NCBI GenBank assembly: GCA_002717385.1
Contig: PBDR01000001.1
Span: forward strand, 1-64,000
Direction of reading: 5' to 3'
DNA length: 64,000 bases
Origin: Chloroflexota bacterium
GTDB lineage: Bacteria; Chloroflexota; Dehalococcoidia; Lucifugimonadales; Lucifugimonadaceae
Positions within the stretch are counted from its first letter, which is position 1; each line of letters begins with the position of its first letter. Positions 8,209 through 16,125 of this stretch are shown here, one piece after another. Under the pieces are notes generated by a model. That model was given only the letters and a program-made list of their open reading frames with translations, did no database searches and was not told the DNA's origin. The position numbers were made by a program, and so were the translations under genes.

Positions 8209-9969
8209 ATGTCAAATCTTTTAAGTAATCAAGTAATTCTTATCACAGGCGGCTTAAGTGTTTTAGCAGATAAATTATCTGAAGAAATTGTCAATTTAGG
8301 TGGGAAGGTTTGTATTAGCGATGTCGATTCAAAATTTTCTATTAAAAATAATATTCTTTACATAGAAGAATCTACCGAAACATGGCAGGGGAGTGCGAGG
8401 ATATTAGAGAAAGTTCTCGAAAAATTTGGAAAATTGGATGGTGTTGTTACGGCATCAAATATAAATCGATTAGAGAGAATTGAAAATTTAACATTTGAAG
8501 ATTGGTCATCAGTAATAAACTTCAACCTTAAAGGTACTTTCAATATAGTGCGTCAAATAGCACCATTGTTTAGAAAGCAAAGAAGTGGCCGTATAATTAC
8601 CATTCCATCAGAAACCGCATTGTTTGGTAAATCTAATCATGCTGTTAACTCAGCTGCCGCATCAGGGATTTTAGGTTTTACCAAAGTTGTAGCTAAGGAT
8701 TTGGGCAAATATGGAGTGACAAGTAACTCCGTGATTCAATTTTTTGACAATAGGGATATGGATTCTAAAAAAGAAATTTCTGAAGTTATTTCACGATTTG
8801 GATTACCTTCTATTTCTAATGAAACTTTACTAGATGTTGAAGATATCATCCCTTTTTTATGTTATTTATTATCTGATTTTTCAGCTCCTGTTAATGGGCA
8901 ACTTTTTTTGTCTTACGGCAATAATGTTGTACATATGTCTTTACCTAGAAGAATTGAAACTATTTATAATGAGAATCCTCCTGGTCGCTGGACATTGAAT
9001 CAACTAGATATATTGATTCCGAAAATTTTATTGAAACAATCTGATGTTATTAAAAATAATTCCACTAAAAGACTCAGCGGTAAAGTAGCTATTGTAACTG
9101 GGTCTGGTAGGGGTATAGGACGTGGGATTGCACTTCAACTTGCTCAGGAAGGTGCATCAATATTAGTCAATGATATAGGGGCAAATTTGGATGGTTCTGG
9201 GAAGGATACTTCTCCAGCTCAAAAAGTTGTAGAAGAGATTATGGAATTAGGGAGTCGAGCCATAGTGTCAGATGATTCAGTTGGAACAGTTGAGGGTGGT
9301 CAAAATATCGTAAACAAAGCATTAGATTCCTTTGGTAGAGTGGATATAGTTGTAACTGTTGCGGGTATTCTTCGGGATCGGATGATTTTTAATATGTCCG
9401 AAGAAGAATGGGACCAGGTCATTTCTGTTCACCTTAATGGCACTTATAATGTTGTTAGGCCTGTTTCAGAGGTATTTATAAAACAACGTTTTGGTAGGAT
9501 TATAACCTTTAGTTCAGTTTCTGGACTTTATGGGTATGGTGGACAGTCAAATTATGGAGCTGCAAAGGAAGCTATTGCAGGATTTACCCGTTCAGTTTCT
9601 GAAGATTTATATAAATATGGGGTTACCGCTAATATTATTTCTCCTGGAGCAAGAACTAGGATGACCGAATCGATTCCTTCTTCAACAACAAACTTGAGAA
9701 AAGGAGCTTTTTTACCACCTCCTAATGGAACTTTAACTGATGATCCTGAGGATGTTGCTCCTATTGTCGCATGGTTAGCTTCAAATGAAGCACAAAGTGT
9801 TAATGGAATGATTTTTCATTCTGTGGGGAATTCAATTTCTTTGATTAATACACCAAAAGCCACTAGGTATATAAGTAAGCAAGAACGTTGGACAACAAAT
9901 GAAATAGCGGGGATATTCGAATCTACTATTGGTTTAGATTTAATAAATCCTGCTCCACCTCAAGAATAA
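8209..9969 (+). CDS. Tandem SDR protein: degenerate N-terminal SDR fused to active SDR
   Basis: This 586-aa protein holds two short-chain dehydrogenase domains. The C-terminal one (from ~residue 290) is intact: TGSGRGIGRG cofactor motif, Ser in ITFSSVSGLYG, and YGAAK catalytic Tyr/Lys. It also has the LVNDIGANLDGSG segment seen in the SDR part of multifunctional enzyme type 2. The N-terminal domain (residues 1 to ~250) keeps the SDR outline but has lost the glycine motif (GGLSVLADK), and YxxxK reads NSAAA, so it is probably non-catalytic. A GGAG site precedes the ATG, 3 bp after the MaoC stop. The likely role is a 3-hydroxyacyl-CoA or related dehydrogenase acting after the two hydratase subunits. 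Confidence 0.85.
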   Translation: MSNLLSNQVILITGGLSVLADKLSEEIVNLGGKVCISDVDSKFSIKNNILYIEESTETWQGSARILEKVLEKFGKLDGVVTASNINRLERIENLTFEDWSSVINFNLKGTFNIVRQIAPLFRKQRSGRIITIPSETALFGKSNHAVNSAAASGILGFTKVVAKDLGKYGVTSNSVIQFFDNRDMDSKKEISEVISRFGLPSISNETLLDVEDIIPFLCYLLSDFSAPVNGQLFLSYGNNVVHMSLPRRIETIYNENPPGRWTLNQLDILIPKILLKQSDVIKNNSTKRLSGKVAIVTGSGRGIGRGIALQLAQEGASILVNDIGANLDGSGKDTSPAQKVVEEIMELGSRAIVSDDSVGTVEGGQNIVNKALDSFGRVDIVVTVAGILRDRMIFNMSEEEWDQVISVHLNGTYNVVRPVSEVFIKQRFGRIITFSSVSGLYGYGGQSNYGAAKEAIAGFTRSVSEDLYKYGVTANIISPGARTRMTESIPSSTTNLRKGAFLPPPNGTLTDDPEDVAPIVAWLASNEAQSVNGMIFHSVGNSISLINTPKATRYISKQERWTTNEIAGIFESTIGLDLINPAPPQE

Positions 9970-9974
9970 ATATA

Positions 9975-10604
9975 CTATGGTGAAACATGTTCAATTGAAT
10001 TAGTGATTAATTTTTGGAACATTGGATGAGATTGACTTGAACTTGAATGCCCTAATGCTATATTAGATACTTTCCCTTTACCATATTCTAATGTCCAGCC
10101 TAAAGGTTTAATTTCGTTATCTACTTTTCCATGCATGAATATATCAATGTTTTCTTTAATTTCTAGGCCACAGTAACATTCATCATAAGTCCAAAAATCA
10201 TCTAAACCATTTGTGATTGGATGTTTTTTTTGATCTATAAATACTTTGAACCAACCAAATGGTGGATGCCAACTTTCACCTAAAACCCAGCCTCCACCCG
10301 TTATGTCTTTGATGTTTTTCCAATCTGGGCATGATGCTGCAGATATGTGAATTGAAACTAATCCTATTCCACTTTTAATTTGGTTTTCGAATGATTCTTT
10401 TTGTTTTTTTGTAAAGTCATTATTAGTCTTTTTTTGTCTTAATGAATTCATAACAATTACATCAAATTCAAAATTTTTATTTGTTAATTCTTCGGCTGTT
10501 TCAGAAATCAAAGTATTATGTCCTTGAGAAATTATAAGTTCATTTAAAATGGGTGTGGTTTCTTTATATGGATGGTCACCACCCGTAATTATTAAAATAT
10601 TCAT
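9975..10604 (-). CDS. ThuA-like domain protein
   Basis: A 209-aa protein of the ThuA (trehalose utilization-like, class I glutamine amidotransferase-fold) family. It begins MNILIITGGDHPYKETTPIL and contains GIGLVSIHISAAS and ITGGGWVLGESWHPPFG, corresponding to the GxxGLHxA and GGxFxxHPP regions of ThuA proteins. In carbohydrate-degrading bacteria such proteins often act on disaccharide derivatives or lie beside MocA oxidoreductases, but the exact reaction is not established. Its 3' end is 5 bp from the convergent SDR gene. A GNAT gene lies just upstream on the same strand. Confidence 0.8.
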   Translation of the reverse strand: MNILIITGGDHPYKETTPILNELIISQGHNTLISETAEELTNKNFEFDVIVMNSLRQKKTNNDFTKKQKESFENQIKSGIGLVSIHISAASCPDWKNIKDITGGGWVLGESWHPPFGWFKVFIDQKKHPITNGLDDFWTYDECYCGLEIKENIDIFMHGKVDNEIKPLGWTLEYGKGKVSNIALGHSSSSQSHPMFQKLITNSIEHVSP

Positions 10605-10615
10605 TTTTTTTTAAC

Positions 10616-11239
10616 TCACTTTTTATAATTAGAGCTTGTTTCATTTTGTGGTTTTTTGACATTTTCCCATGAACTTTTTGTAATTTCCATTCTTACAAAA
10701 TCATATCCATTTTTTCTGATGAAATTTTTGAAGATAAATCCTGATTTAATGAATGATTTTTGAGCTCTGAAATTACTTTTTAATGTGTGAAGGTAAACGA
10801 GATTAATTTCTGTGGATGAAAAAATATGAATTAATGTTAATTTTACCGCTTCACTACCGTATCCCTTACCCCAATATTTTTTATTACCTATCATGATCCC
10901 TAATTCGGCGGATTTTTTTTTGAAATCAATATCATAATACATACAGTTTCCTATGTGGATTTTTTCATTTGTTTCTATACCAAATCTTACCGACCAATTT
11001 GAAGGATATTTTAATTCTGACTCATGATATTTTAAATATTCTTTCAATGTTAATGTTATTGGAGTTGTAGCATCCAAATTTGAAAGTTCTGGGTCCGACC
11101 TCCAATAATAATCTGATTCTCCGTCAGATAAAATTTTTGGTCTAATATTTACATTTTCCCCATTAATAATTGATGGAGTAATGTTATATGATTCTATTTT
11201 TGAAAATGGAAAAAGCTTCTTCCAAGATTTTTGATTCAT
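10616..11239 (-). CDS. GNAT acetyltransferase, RimJ/RimL type
   Basis: A 207-aa GNAT-family N-acetyltransferase. The core includes IGNCMYYDIDFKKKSAELGIMIGNKKYWGKGYGSEAVKLTLIHIF, whose acetyl-CoA pyrophosphate-binding loop reads KGYGSEA, and the late LHTLKSNFRAQKSFIKSGF typical of the RimJ/RimL subgroup, which acetylates N-termini or small amines. The annotated start overlaps the 3' end of the Nudix gene by 56 bp, and no convincing ribosome-binding site is visible. The N-terminal ~30 residues could be partly spurious. The substrate is unknown. Confidence 0.8.
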   Translation of the reverse strand: MNQKSWKKLFPFSKIESYNITPSIINGENVNIRPKILSDGESDYYWRSDPELSNLDATTPITLTLKEYLKYHESELKYPSNWSVRFGIETNEKIHIGNCMYYDIDFKKKSAELGIMIGNKKYWGKGYGSEAVKLTLIHIFSSTEINLVYLHTLKSNFRAQKSFIKSGFIFKNFIRKNGYDFVRMEITKSSWENVKKPQNETSSNYKK

Positions 11240-11618
11240 TTTTGTATGTTAACATCATTTTGGCTTTTTTATATGAAATCCATTCAACTAAATCAAATTC
11301 ATTATCATGGAATTGAAAATTTCCTCCAGTAAAATGCATCAAATACCAATGAACAATTTTTTTATAATTAGTTTTATCTGAATTAGTTTTTCTAGAAAAA
11401 GCGTATTCGATTTTTCCTATTTTTGATACTATTTCTACTTTAAGACCAGTTTCTTCATTAACTTCACGTAATGCGGTTTGTTCAATAGTTTCATTTTTTT
11501 TTGGCTTCCCTTTTGGTAATGTCCATAAAGATTCTTTTTGTCTGTGGCAGAGTACTACCTCATTACCCAATTTATTAATTATTACACCTCCTGCAGCCCA
11601 AAGTTTTAATTCTTTCAA
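11184..11618 (-). CDS. Nudix hydrolase
   Basis: A 144-aa Nudix protein with an intact Nudix box GKPKKNETIEQTALREVNEETGL (G-x5-E-x7-REVxEExGL). This catalyses Mg2+-dependent cleavage of nucleoside diphosphates linked to another moiety. The general shape (WTLPKGKPKKNE, a VHWYLMHF segment, WISYKKAKMML) resembles MutT/Ap4A-hydrolase-like housekeeping members. It is the first gene of the minus-strand Nudix-GNAT-ThuA group and is divergent from korA across a 190-bp AT-rich gap. Confidence 0.85.
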   Translation of the reverse strand: MKELKLWAAGGVIINKLGNEVVLCHRQKESLWTLPKGKPKKNETIEQTALREVNEETGLKVEIVSKIGKIEYAFSRKTNSDKTNYKKIVHWYLMHFTGGNFQFHDNEFDLVEWISYKKAKMMLTYKNESKILEEAFSIFKNRII

Positions 11619-11809
11619 TTTAAGTCTTACTTTTTTGTAAAATTCTAACAGTACTTTAAATTCATTAAAAGTATTTATTAATATTTTAATAAGACCTTGG
11701 GGTATTATTGTTATAAGAAAAATATTTTTTTGATTTATAATTTAGAATTATTGAAGTTTATTTAAATTATATTAACCTTAAGTGACAATAGTGATAACTG
11801 GATATTCTT

Positions 11810-13525
11810 GTGCAAAAAAAAGATTTTGTAATTAGATTTGCTGGAGAAGGTGGGCAAGGATTGGTCACCTCCGCTGACGCTCTCGCTAGAGCTGCTACAT
11901 CTGCTGGATATTTTACTCAGACATTTTCTACTTTTCCTTCACAGATTATGGGTGGCCCTGCTTCATCTCAAGTAAGAATTTCTACTTCTCCTGTTTTATC
12001 ATCAGGAGATGGTGTTGATGTTTTAGTTGCTCTTAATCAATATGCATATGATCATCATGAACAAGATTTGGTAGAAAATGGGGTTACTATATATAATGCC
12101 GAAGAATACACTCTTCCGGATGGGGGAAATTATTTTGGTATTAAGGCAGATGAGATTGCAAAATCTACCGGTAATGCCCGAGCAGCTAATATGGTTACAA
12201 TTGGAGCTGTAGCCAATTTAATTGATTTTTCTTTAACTGAAGTAGATAACTTCATAAAAAAAAGATTTAATAGGGGTCGAGATAATGATTCAGAAATTAT
12301 TCGAGCCAATATTCAGTCTGTGCGATTAGGAGCAGAAGTGGCTAGTCAAAGTGGTTTTTCTGTTGGAAAATTGGATAATCCTGTCAAACCCGATTATGAG
12401 CAAATTATGGTTACTGGAAATTCTGCTATTTCTTTGGGAGCACTTTCTGCTGGATTAGATTATTACGTGGGGTATCCAATATCTCCGGCAACAACTATTT
12501 TGGTTTGGATGGAAAATAATTTGATAGGTAGTAATAAATTTGCTTATCAGGTTTCATCCGAAATAGAGTCGATTAATGCAATAATTGGTGCAGGTTATGC
12601 TGGGAAAAAAGCTATGACAGCTACTGCAGGTCCAGGCATAGCCTTAATGAGTGAAGGTTTGGGTTTAGCATGGATGGCTGAAATTCCACTGGTTGTTGTA
12701 GATGTTCAACGTGGAGGTCCTGCTACTGGGTTGCCAACTAAATCTGAGCAATCAGATTTATTTGCTTGTATGCATCCTGCCCATGGAGATGTTAAGATTC
12801 CAATTCTAGCTCCAGGGAGTGTAGAGGAGTGTTTTTATGCAGCGGCTCTTGCAGTTAATTGGGCTGAAAGATATCAAGGCCCAGTAATTTTGATGAGTGA
12901 AATGGCTCAAGCTGATAGAGGTGAGAACATACCTAAACCGAATTTGGATAAAATCAAAGTTGAGTCAAGAAATGTTTACAGTGGAGATAACGGTTTTAAG
13001 AGATATCAATCTTGGGATGGTACAAATGAATTGACTCCTATGCCGATTCCTGGTGGGTCTGGTGCTTACGTTGCAAATGGTTCTGAACATGATGAAATTG
13101 GTGATACCACTCATTTACCGATTCATCATATTAGATTGACTGAGAGGCGTTTCAATAAACTGAAATTACTTGATGGAGCTCATTATGAAATTGAGAATGA
13201 AAATTCTCAATTGATTATTTCCCCATGGGGTTCTTCTAAAGGACCGTCAAGGGAAGCATATGAAAGACTTTTAGATGATAATTATGATATTGGCTGGATA
13301 TATTCGGTAGCTTTAAATCCAATTCCTGAAGAGGTTTTTGAGGCGTTAAAAAAATCAAAATGTGTTTTAGTTCCTGAGCTTAACTATCAAGGGCAATGGT
13401 CTTCATTATTACGTCAAGATGGCATTAAAGCGCAATCTATAATTAAATACGATGGCACACCCTTTAAACCAGGGGAATTGGTAAAAGAAATAACTAATAT
13501 ATTTGATACAGTGAGGAAAAAATGA
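11810..13525 (+). CDS. korA: 2-oxoacid:ferredoxin oxidoreductase, fused gamma-alpha subunit
   Basis: This 571-aa protein has an N-terminal gamma domain (residues 1-~190, starting with FAGEGGQGLVTSADALA and the GGPASSQVRIS segment) fused to the alpha/pyrimidine-binding domain (GNSAISLGALSAGLDYYVGYPISPATT onward). With the beta subunit it forms a thiamine-diphosphate and Fe-S enzyme that oxidatively decarboxylates 2-oxoglutarate or another 2-oxoacid to an acyl-CoA and reduces ferredoxin. The start is GTG. The stop overlaps korB by ATGA. The gene pair is typical of KorAB rather than pyruvate oxidoreductase, though substrate assignment is by family resemblance only. Confidence 0.9.
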   Translation: MQKKDFVIRFAGEGGQGLVTSADALARAATSAGYFTQTFSTFPSQIMGGPASSQVRISTSPVLSSGDGVDVLVALNQYAYDHHEQDLVENGVTIYNAEEYTLPDGGNYFGIKADEIAKSTGNARAANMVTIGAVANLIDFSLTEVDNFIKKRFNRGRDNDSEIIRANIQSVRLGAEVASQSGFSVGKLDNPVKPDYEQIMVTGNSAISLGALSAGLDYYVGYPISPATTILVWMENNLIGSNKFAYQVSSEIESINAIIGAGYAGKKAMTATAGPGIALMSEGLGLAWMAEIPLVVVDVQRGGPATGLPTKSEQSDLFACMHPAHGDVKIPILAPGSVEECFYAAALAVNWAERYQGPVILMSEMAQADRGENIPKPNLDKIKVESRNVYSGDNGFKRYQSWDGTNELTPMPIPGGSGAYVANGSEHDEIGDTTHLPIHHIRLTERRFNKLKLLDGAHYEIENENSQLIISPWGSSKGPSREAYERLLDDNYDIGWIYSVALNPIPEEVFEALKKSKCVLVPELNYQGQWSSLLRQDGIKAQSIIKYDGTPFKPGELVKEITNIFDTVRKK

Positions 13526-14385
13526 GTAAAAGAAATCCTGAATATGATTTTGTTTGGTGTCCAGGATGTGGAGATTTTGGTGTTAGAAGGGCTTTAGAAT
13601 TTGCTCTGCAAGATTATATTACCGAACATGAAAAACCGCATAGTCATAATGTTATTGTTGCAGGGATTGGTTGTTCTGGAAATATGGTTCATTTAATCGA
13701 AGGTGACCAGCCATTTGGTATCCATGGGATACATGGCAGGACTTTACCGATTGCACTTGGAATAAAATCTTCTAGACCTGATCTTAATACTGTTATAGTT
13801 GCTGGTGATGGAGACTTTTTATCTATCGGTGCAGAGCATATTGGCCCTGCAGCTCAAAGAAATTTAGATGTCACTTGTGTAATAATGGATAATGGTGTTT
13901 ATGGTCTAACAAAAGGACAATCTTCACCTACTTCAGATATAGGGATGATAACTACTTCAACTCCTCATGGAAAAATAGAAGTGCCAGTTTCACCACTTAA
14001 CCATTATTTGACTGTAGGTGTTTCTTACATTGCATCTTATTATTCAAGTAAACCAAAAATACTTGCTAAATTTATCAAAGAAGCAATGGATCACAGAGGA
14101 TTTAGTATAGTTCATGTGCAATCACCTTGTACAACATATAATGATACTTATGATCTATTGAAAGGTAAGCCAAGGGAAGGGATTCCTGGCTTGGCTTGGG
14201 ATATACCTGATGATCATGATCCTAATGACTTATCATGTGCATTAAATTTAATTCAAAAACCTGGAATTCCTTTAGGTCTTATTTATAAAATGGAAGGGAA
14301 GACTCTTGAAGATAGACAGCAAGAAATTAGAAATAAGGTTAGTGAGAAAACTGTTGAATCGACCTTGTCAGAATACCTAATTTAA
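13522..14385 (+). CDS. korB: 2-oxoacid:ferredoxin oxidoreductase, beta subunit
   Basis: The 287-aa beta subunit carries the thiamine diphosphate site. It shows WCPGCGDFGV near the N-terminus (two of the iron-sulfur ligand cysteines), GIGCSGNM (third cysteine), IHGRTLPIALGIK, and the ThDP/Mg motif GDGDFLSIG with downstream MDNGVYGLTKGQSSPTS. Length and motif order match KorB. It is translationally coupled to korA by a 4-bp overlap. The convergent plsY gene ends 15 bp away. Confidence 0.93.
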   Translation: MSKRNPEYDFVWCPGCGDFGVRRALEFALQDYITEHEKPHSHNVIVAGIGCSGNMVHLIEGDQPFGIHGIHGRTLPIALGIKSSRPDLNTVIVAGDGDFLSIGAEHIGPAAQRNLDVTCVIMDNGVYGLTKGQSSPTSDIGMITTSTPHGKIEVPVSPLNHYLTVGVSYIASYYSSKPKILAKFIKEAMDHRGFSIVHVQSPCTTYNDTYDLLKGKPREGIPGLAWDIPDDHDPNDLSCALNLIQKPGIPLGLIYKMEGKTLEDRQQEIRNKVSEKTVESTLSEYLI

Positions 14386-14400
14386 ATTAATTAGGAAATT

Positions 14401-15027
14401 TTATATTTTTTCCTTATTAATTATATCTAGATCGAAATAGTCTTTATGTCTTTTATGGAAAAGAATACTGTGTATTAATACACATATAAACAACATTGAG
14501 ATCCCAATTACCAATTGAAGACTGACTTGAGTTTTATCAAAGAATGAAAGAGCTATAAACACAGAGTATCCTATCAAACCAGCCCAAAGTGAAGGATGTG
14601 AGGATATTCTGGAGATCAAAATAATGATTATTCCCGACAAAAAAAATGGAGGTAATATGGCTTGAGGGGCTAAAGCTATTGATACACCTGCCAATGTTGA
14701 TACTCCGTCACCTCCTCGAAATTTTGTAAAAGGTGAATTCCAATGTCCCATTATCGCTAGTGATCCAGGTATTAATAACATCGTACCTTCTAATCCAAAT
14801 ATTTTTGCAAGAATTATTGTGGTGGATCCTTTGGTGATATCAATGATAAAAACATTTATTCCTCCTATTTTAGATACCTTCTTCCAAACATTTGTTGCGC
14901 CAGCTTGGTGAGATCCTACATTGAACACATCTATACCCTTATATTTTCCAAATAGATAAGCTGTAGGAAATGATCCTAAGATGTAACCAAAGGTACAAGA
15001 TAAAAACAGTATCAATAACTCATTCAT
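14401..15027 (-). CDS. plsY: Glycerol-3-phosphate acyltransferase PlsY, divergent motifs
   Basis: A 208-aa integral membrane protein with five or more helices and the PlsY layout (LGSFPTAYLFGKYKGIDV, GATNVWK, GHWNSPFTKFRGG.GVSTLAG). PlsY transfers acyl groups from acyl-phosphate to glycerol-3-phosphate in phospholipid synthesis. Two signature loops deviate from consensus: GSGNxGATN reads GSHQAGATN, and FKGGKGVAT reads FRGGDGVST, so Lys of the second motif is Asp. The C-terminal HRxNIxR motif is also weak (HKRHKDYFDL). It may be a paralog with altered activity, and another PlsY elsewhere in the genome cannot be excluded. Confidence 0.8.
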   Translation of the reverse strand: MNELLILFLSCTFGYILGSFPTAYLFGKYKGIDVFNVGSHQAGATNVWKKVSKIGGINVFIIDITKGSTTIILAKIFGLEGTMLLIPGSLAIMGHWNSPFTKFRGGDGVSTLAGVSIALAPQAILPPFFLSGIIIILISRISSHPSLWAGLIGYSVFIALSFFDKTQVSLQLVIGISMLFICVLIHSILFHKRHKDYFDLDIINKEKI

Positions 15028-15078
15028 AAATAGAAATATACTTTTGATGAAAAACGGAAATCATTAAATATAATTATA

Positions 15079-15558
15079 TTATATTTTGTTTTTAAGATAA
15101 TCTTTTTGATAAGGTGGTGTGATTTGATCTTTTCCAGCTTTTTCTTGTTCAGTAATATATTTTGAAGGACATTTTACTGTAATGTTACTTGCTATGAAAA
15201 TTCCATCTTCTTTTTTGTGACCTTGTAAAATTATTTCTGAATGTTTATTAAAGAAAACTTGCCCAATTTCACCTTTATATTTAACTCGTAATTCTCTAGT
15301 ATTTCCTTCATCAACAATTGAAAAATAAGCGGTTAATCCATCAGGGTCCTTATGGTAAGAATTTTCAACTAGTTTTCCTGATACTCCCAAAACTTCATTA
15401 TTGATAGATTCAATGTTTAAAGTTTCTTCCACACTGAGATACTTAACAGTGTAATTTGAAAGAAGTACGAACCCGAAATAAAATATTACTATTCCAACCA
15501 CAACAAATGATAATATAATTTTAAATTTTCTGTTCAGTAAAATACTTGTTTGAGTCAT
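15079..15558 (-). CDS. ccmE: Cytochrome c maturation protein CcmE, CxxxY type
   Basis: A 159-aa heme chaperone with one N-terminal transmembrane helix (residues ~13-33) and a periplasmic OB-fold domain (VSGKLVENSYHKDP..., RELRVKYKGEIGQVFF). CcmE takes heme from CcmC and passes it to the cytochrome c synthetase. In classical CcmE the heme is bound by a His in an HxxxY motif. Here the corresponding site reads VKCPSKYI, i.e. the CxxxY variant described for some archaea and sulfate reducers. It is the last gene of the minus-strand ccmA-B-C-(CcmD-like)-E group. Confidence 0.9.
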   Translation of the reverse strand: MTQTSILLNRKFKIILSFVVVGIVIFYFGFVLLSNYTVKYLSVEETLNIESINNEVLGVSGKLVENSYHKDPDGLTAYFSIVDEGNTRELRVKYKGEIGQVFFNKHSEIILQGHKKEDGIFIASNITVKCPSKYITEQEKAGKDQITPPYQKDYLKNKI

Positions 15559-15586
15559 AACTGTATTTGGATTTCGAGTATCTTTT

Positions 15587-16114
15587 TCATTTTGATTTTA
15601 GTAGTTTTATTTCTTCTTTTATATTTAATAAACGTCTTGACAGATAAATGAGATATCCAAAGAAAGATAACCATGCAAGTGCAAAAACTATAAAAAGATA
15701 GTTTAAATTTGTCTTGAGATTTTCAGAATTTTTTGTCGTTATAGAATGAGCATATTTCGAATGGTGTAAGATCGTAATTGGGGATAACATATTTTGCTGA
15801 TCATTTAATCTTTTGATAGATTCATTAATGTCATTACTGAATCTATCAATCCATCTTTCACCAACTGCATTATCCAAGCCTAGTACTGTATCTGAAGTGA
15901 TTATTATATCGTATATTACTCCATTATTATCAGTTATAGATAAAATTGTATTTTCATTCGTAGATTCAATAGCAGAAATAAAACCATTTATAATTTCATC
16001 TTCACCATCATCATCTGAATATATTTTTTGAGGAATCAGCAAGAATGAAATTAAAAACAATAAAGCTAGTAAGATATATGAAATATTTTTTGTTTTGAAA
16101 TATTTATTTTCCAA
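15587..16114 (-). CDS. CcmD-tailed periplasmic protein of the ccm cluster
   Basis: This 175-aa protein sits where ccmD is expected, between ccmC and ccmE. It has an N-terminal signal or anchor helix (ISYILLALLFLISFLLI), an extracytoplasmic acidic domain of ~110 residues (EIINGFISAIESTNENTILSITD onward), and a C-terminal helix followed by a basic amphipathic tail (LSFFGYLIYLSRRLLNIKEEIKLLK). That tail resembles the small CcmD protein, which holds holo-CcmE at the CcmABC complex. The extra periplasmic domain is not part of ordinary CcmD (about 50-70 aa). The fusion idea is inference from context and the tail motif. Confidence 0.65.
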   Translation of the reverse strand: MENKYFKTKNISYILLALLFLISFLLIPQKIYSDDDGEDEIINGFISAIESTNENTILSITDNNGVIYDIIITSDTVLGLDNAVGERWIDRFSNDINESIKRLNDQQNMLSPITILHHSKYAHSITTKNSENLKTNLNYLFIVFALAWLSFFGYLIYLSRRLLNIKEEIKLLKSK

Positions 16115-16125
16115 TTTAAATCCTT

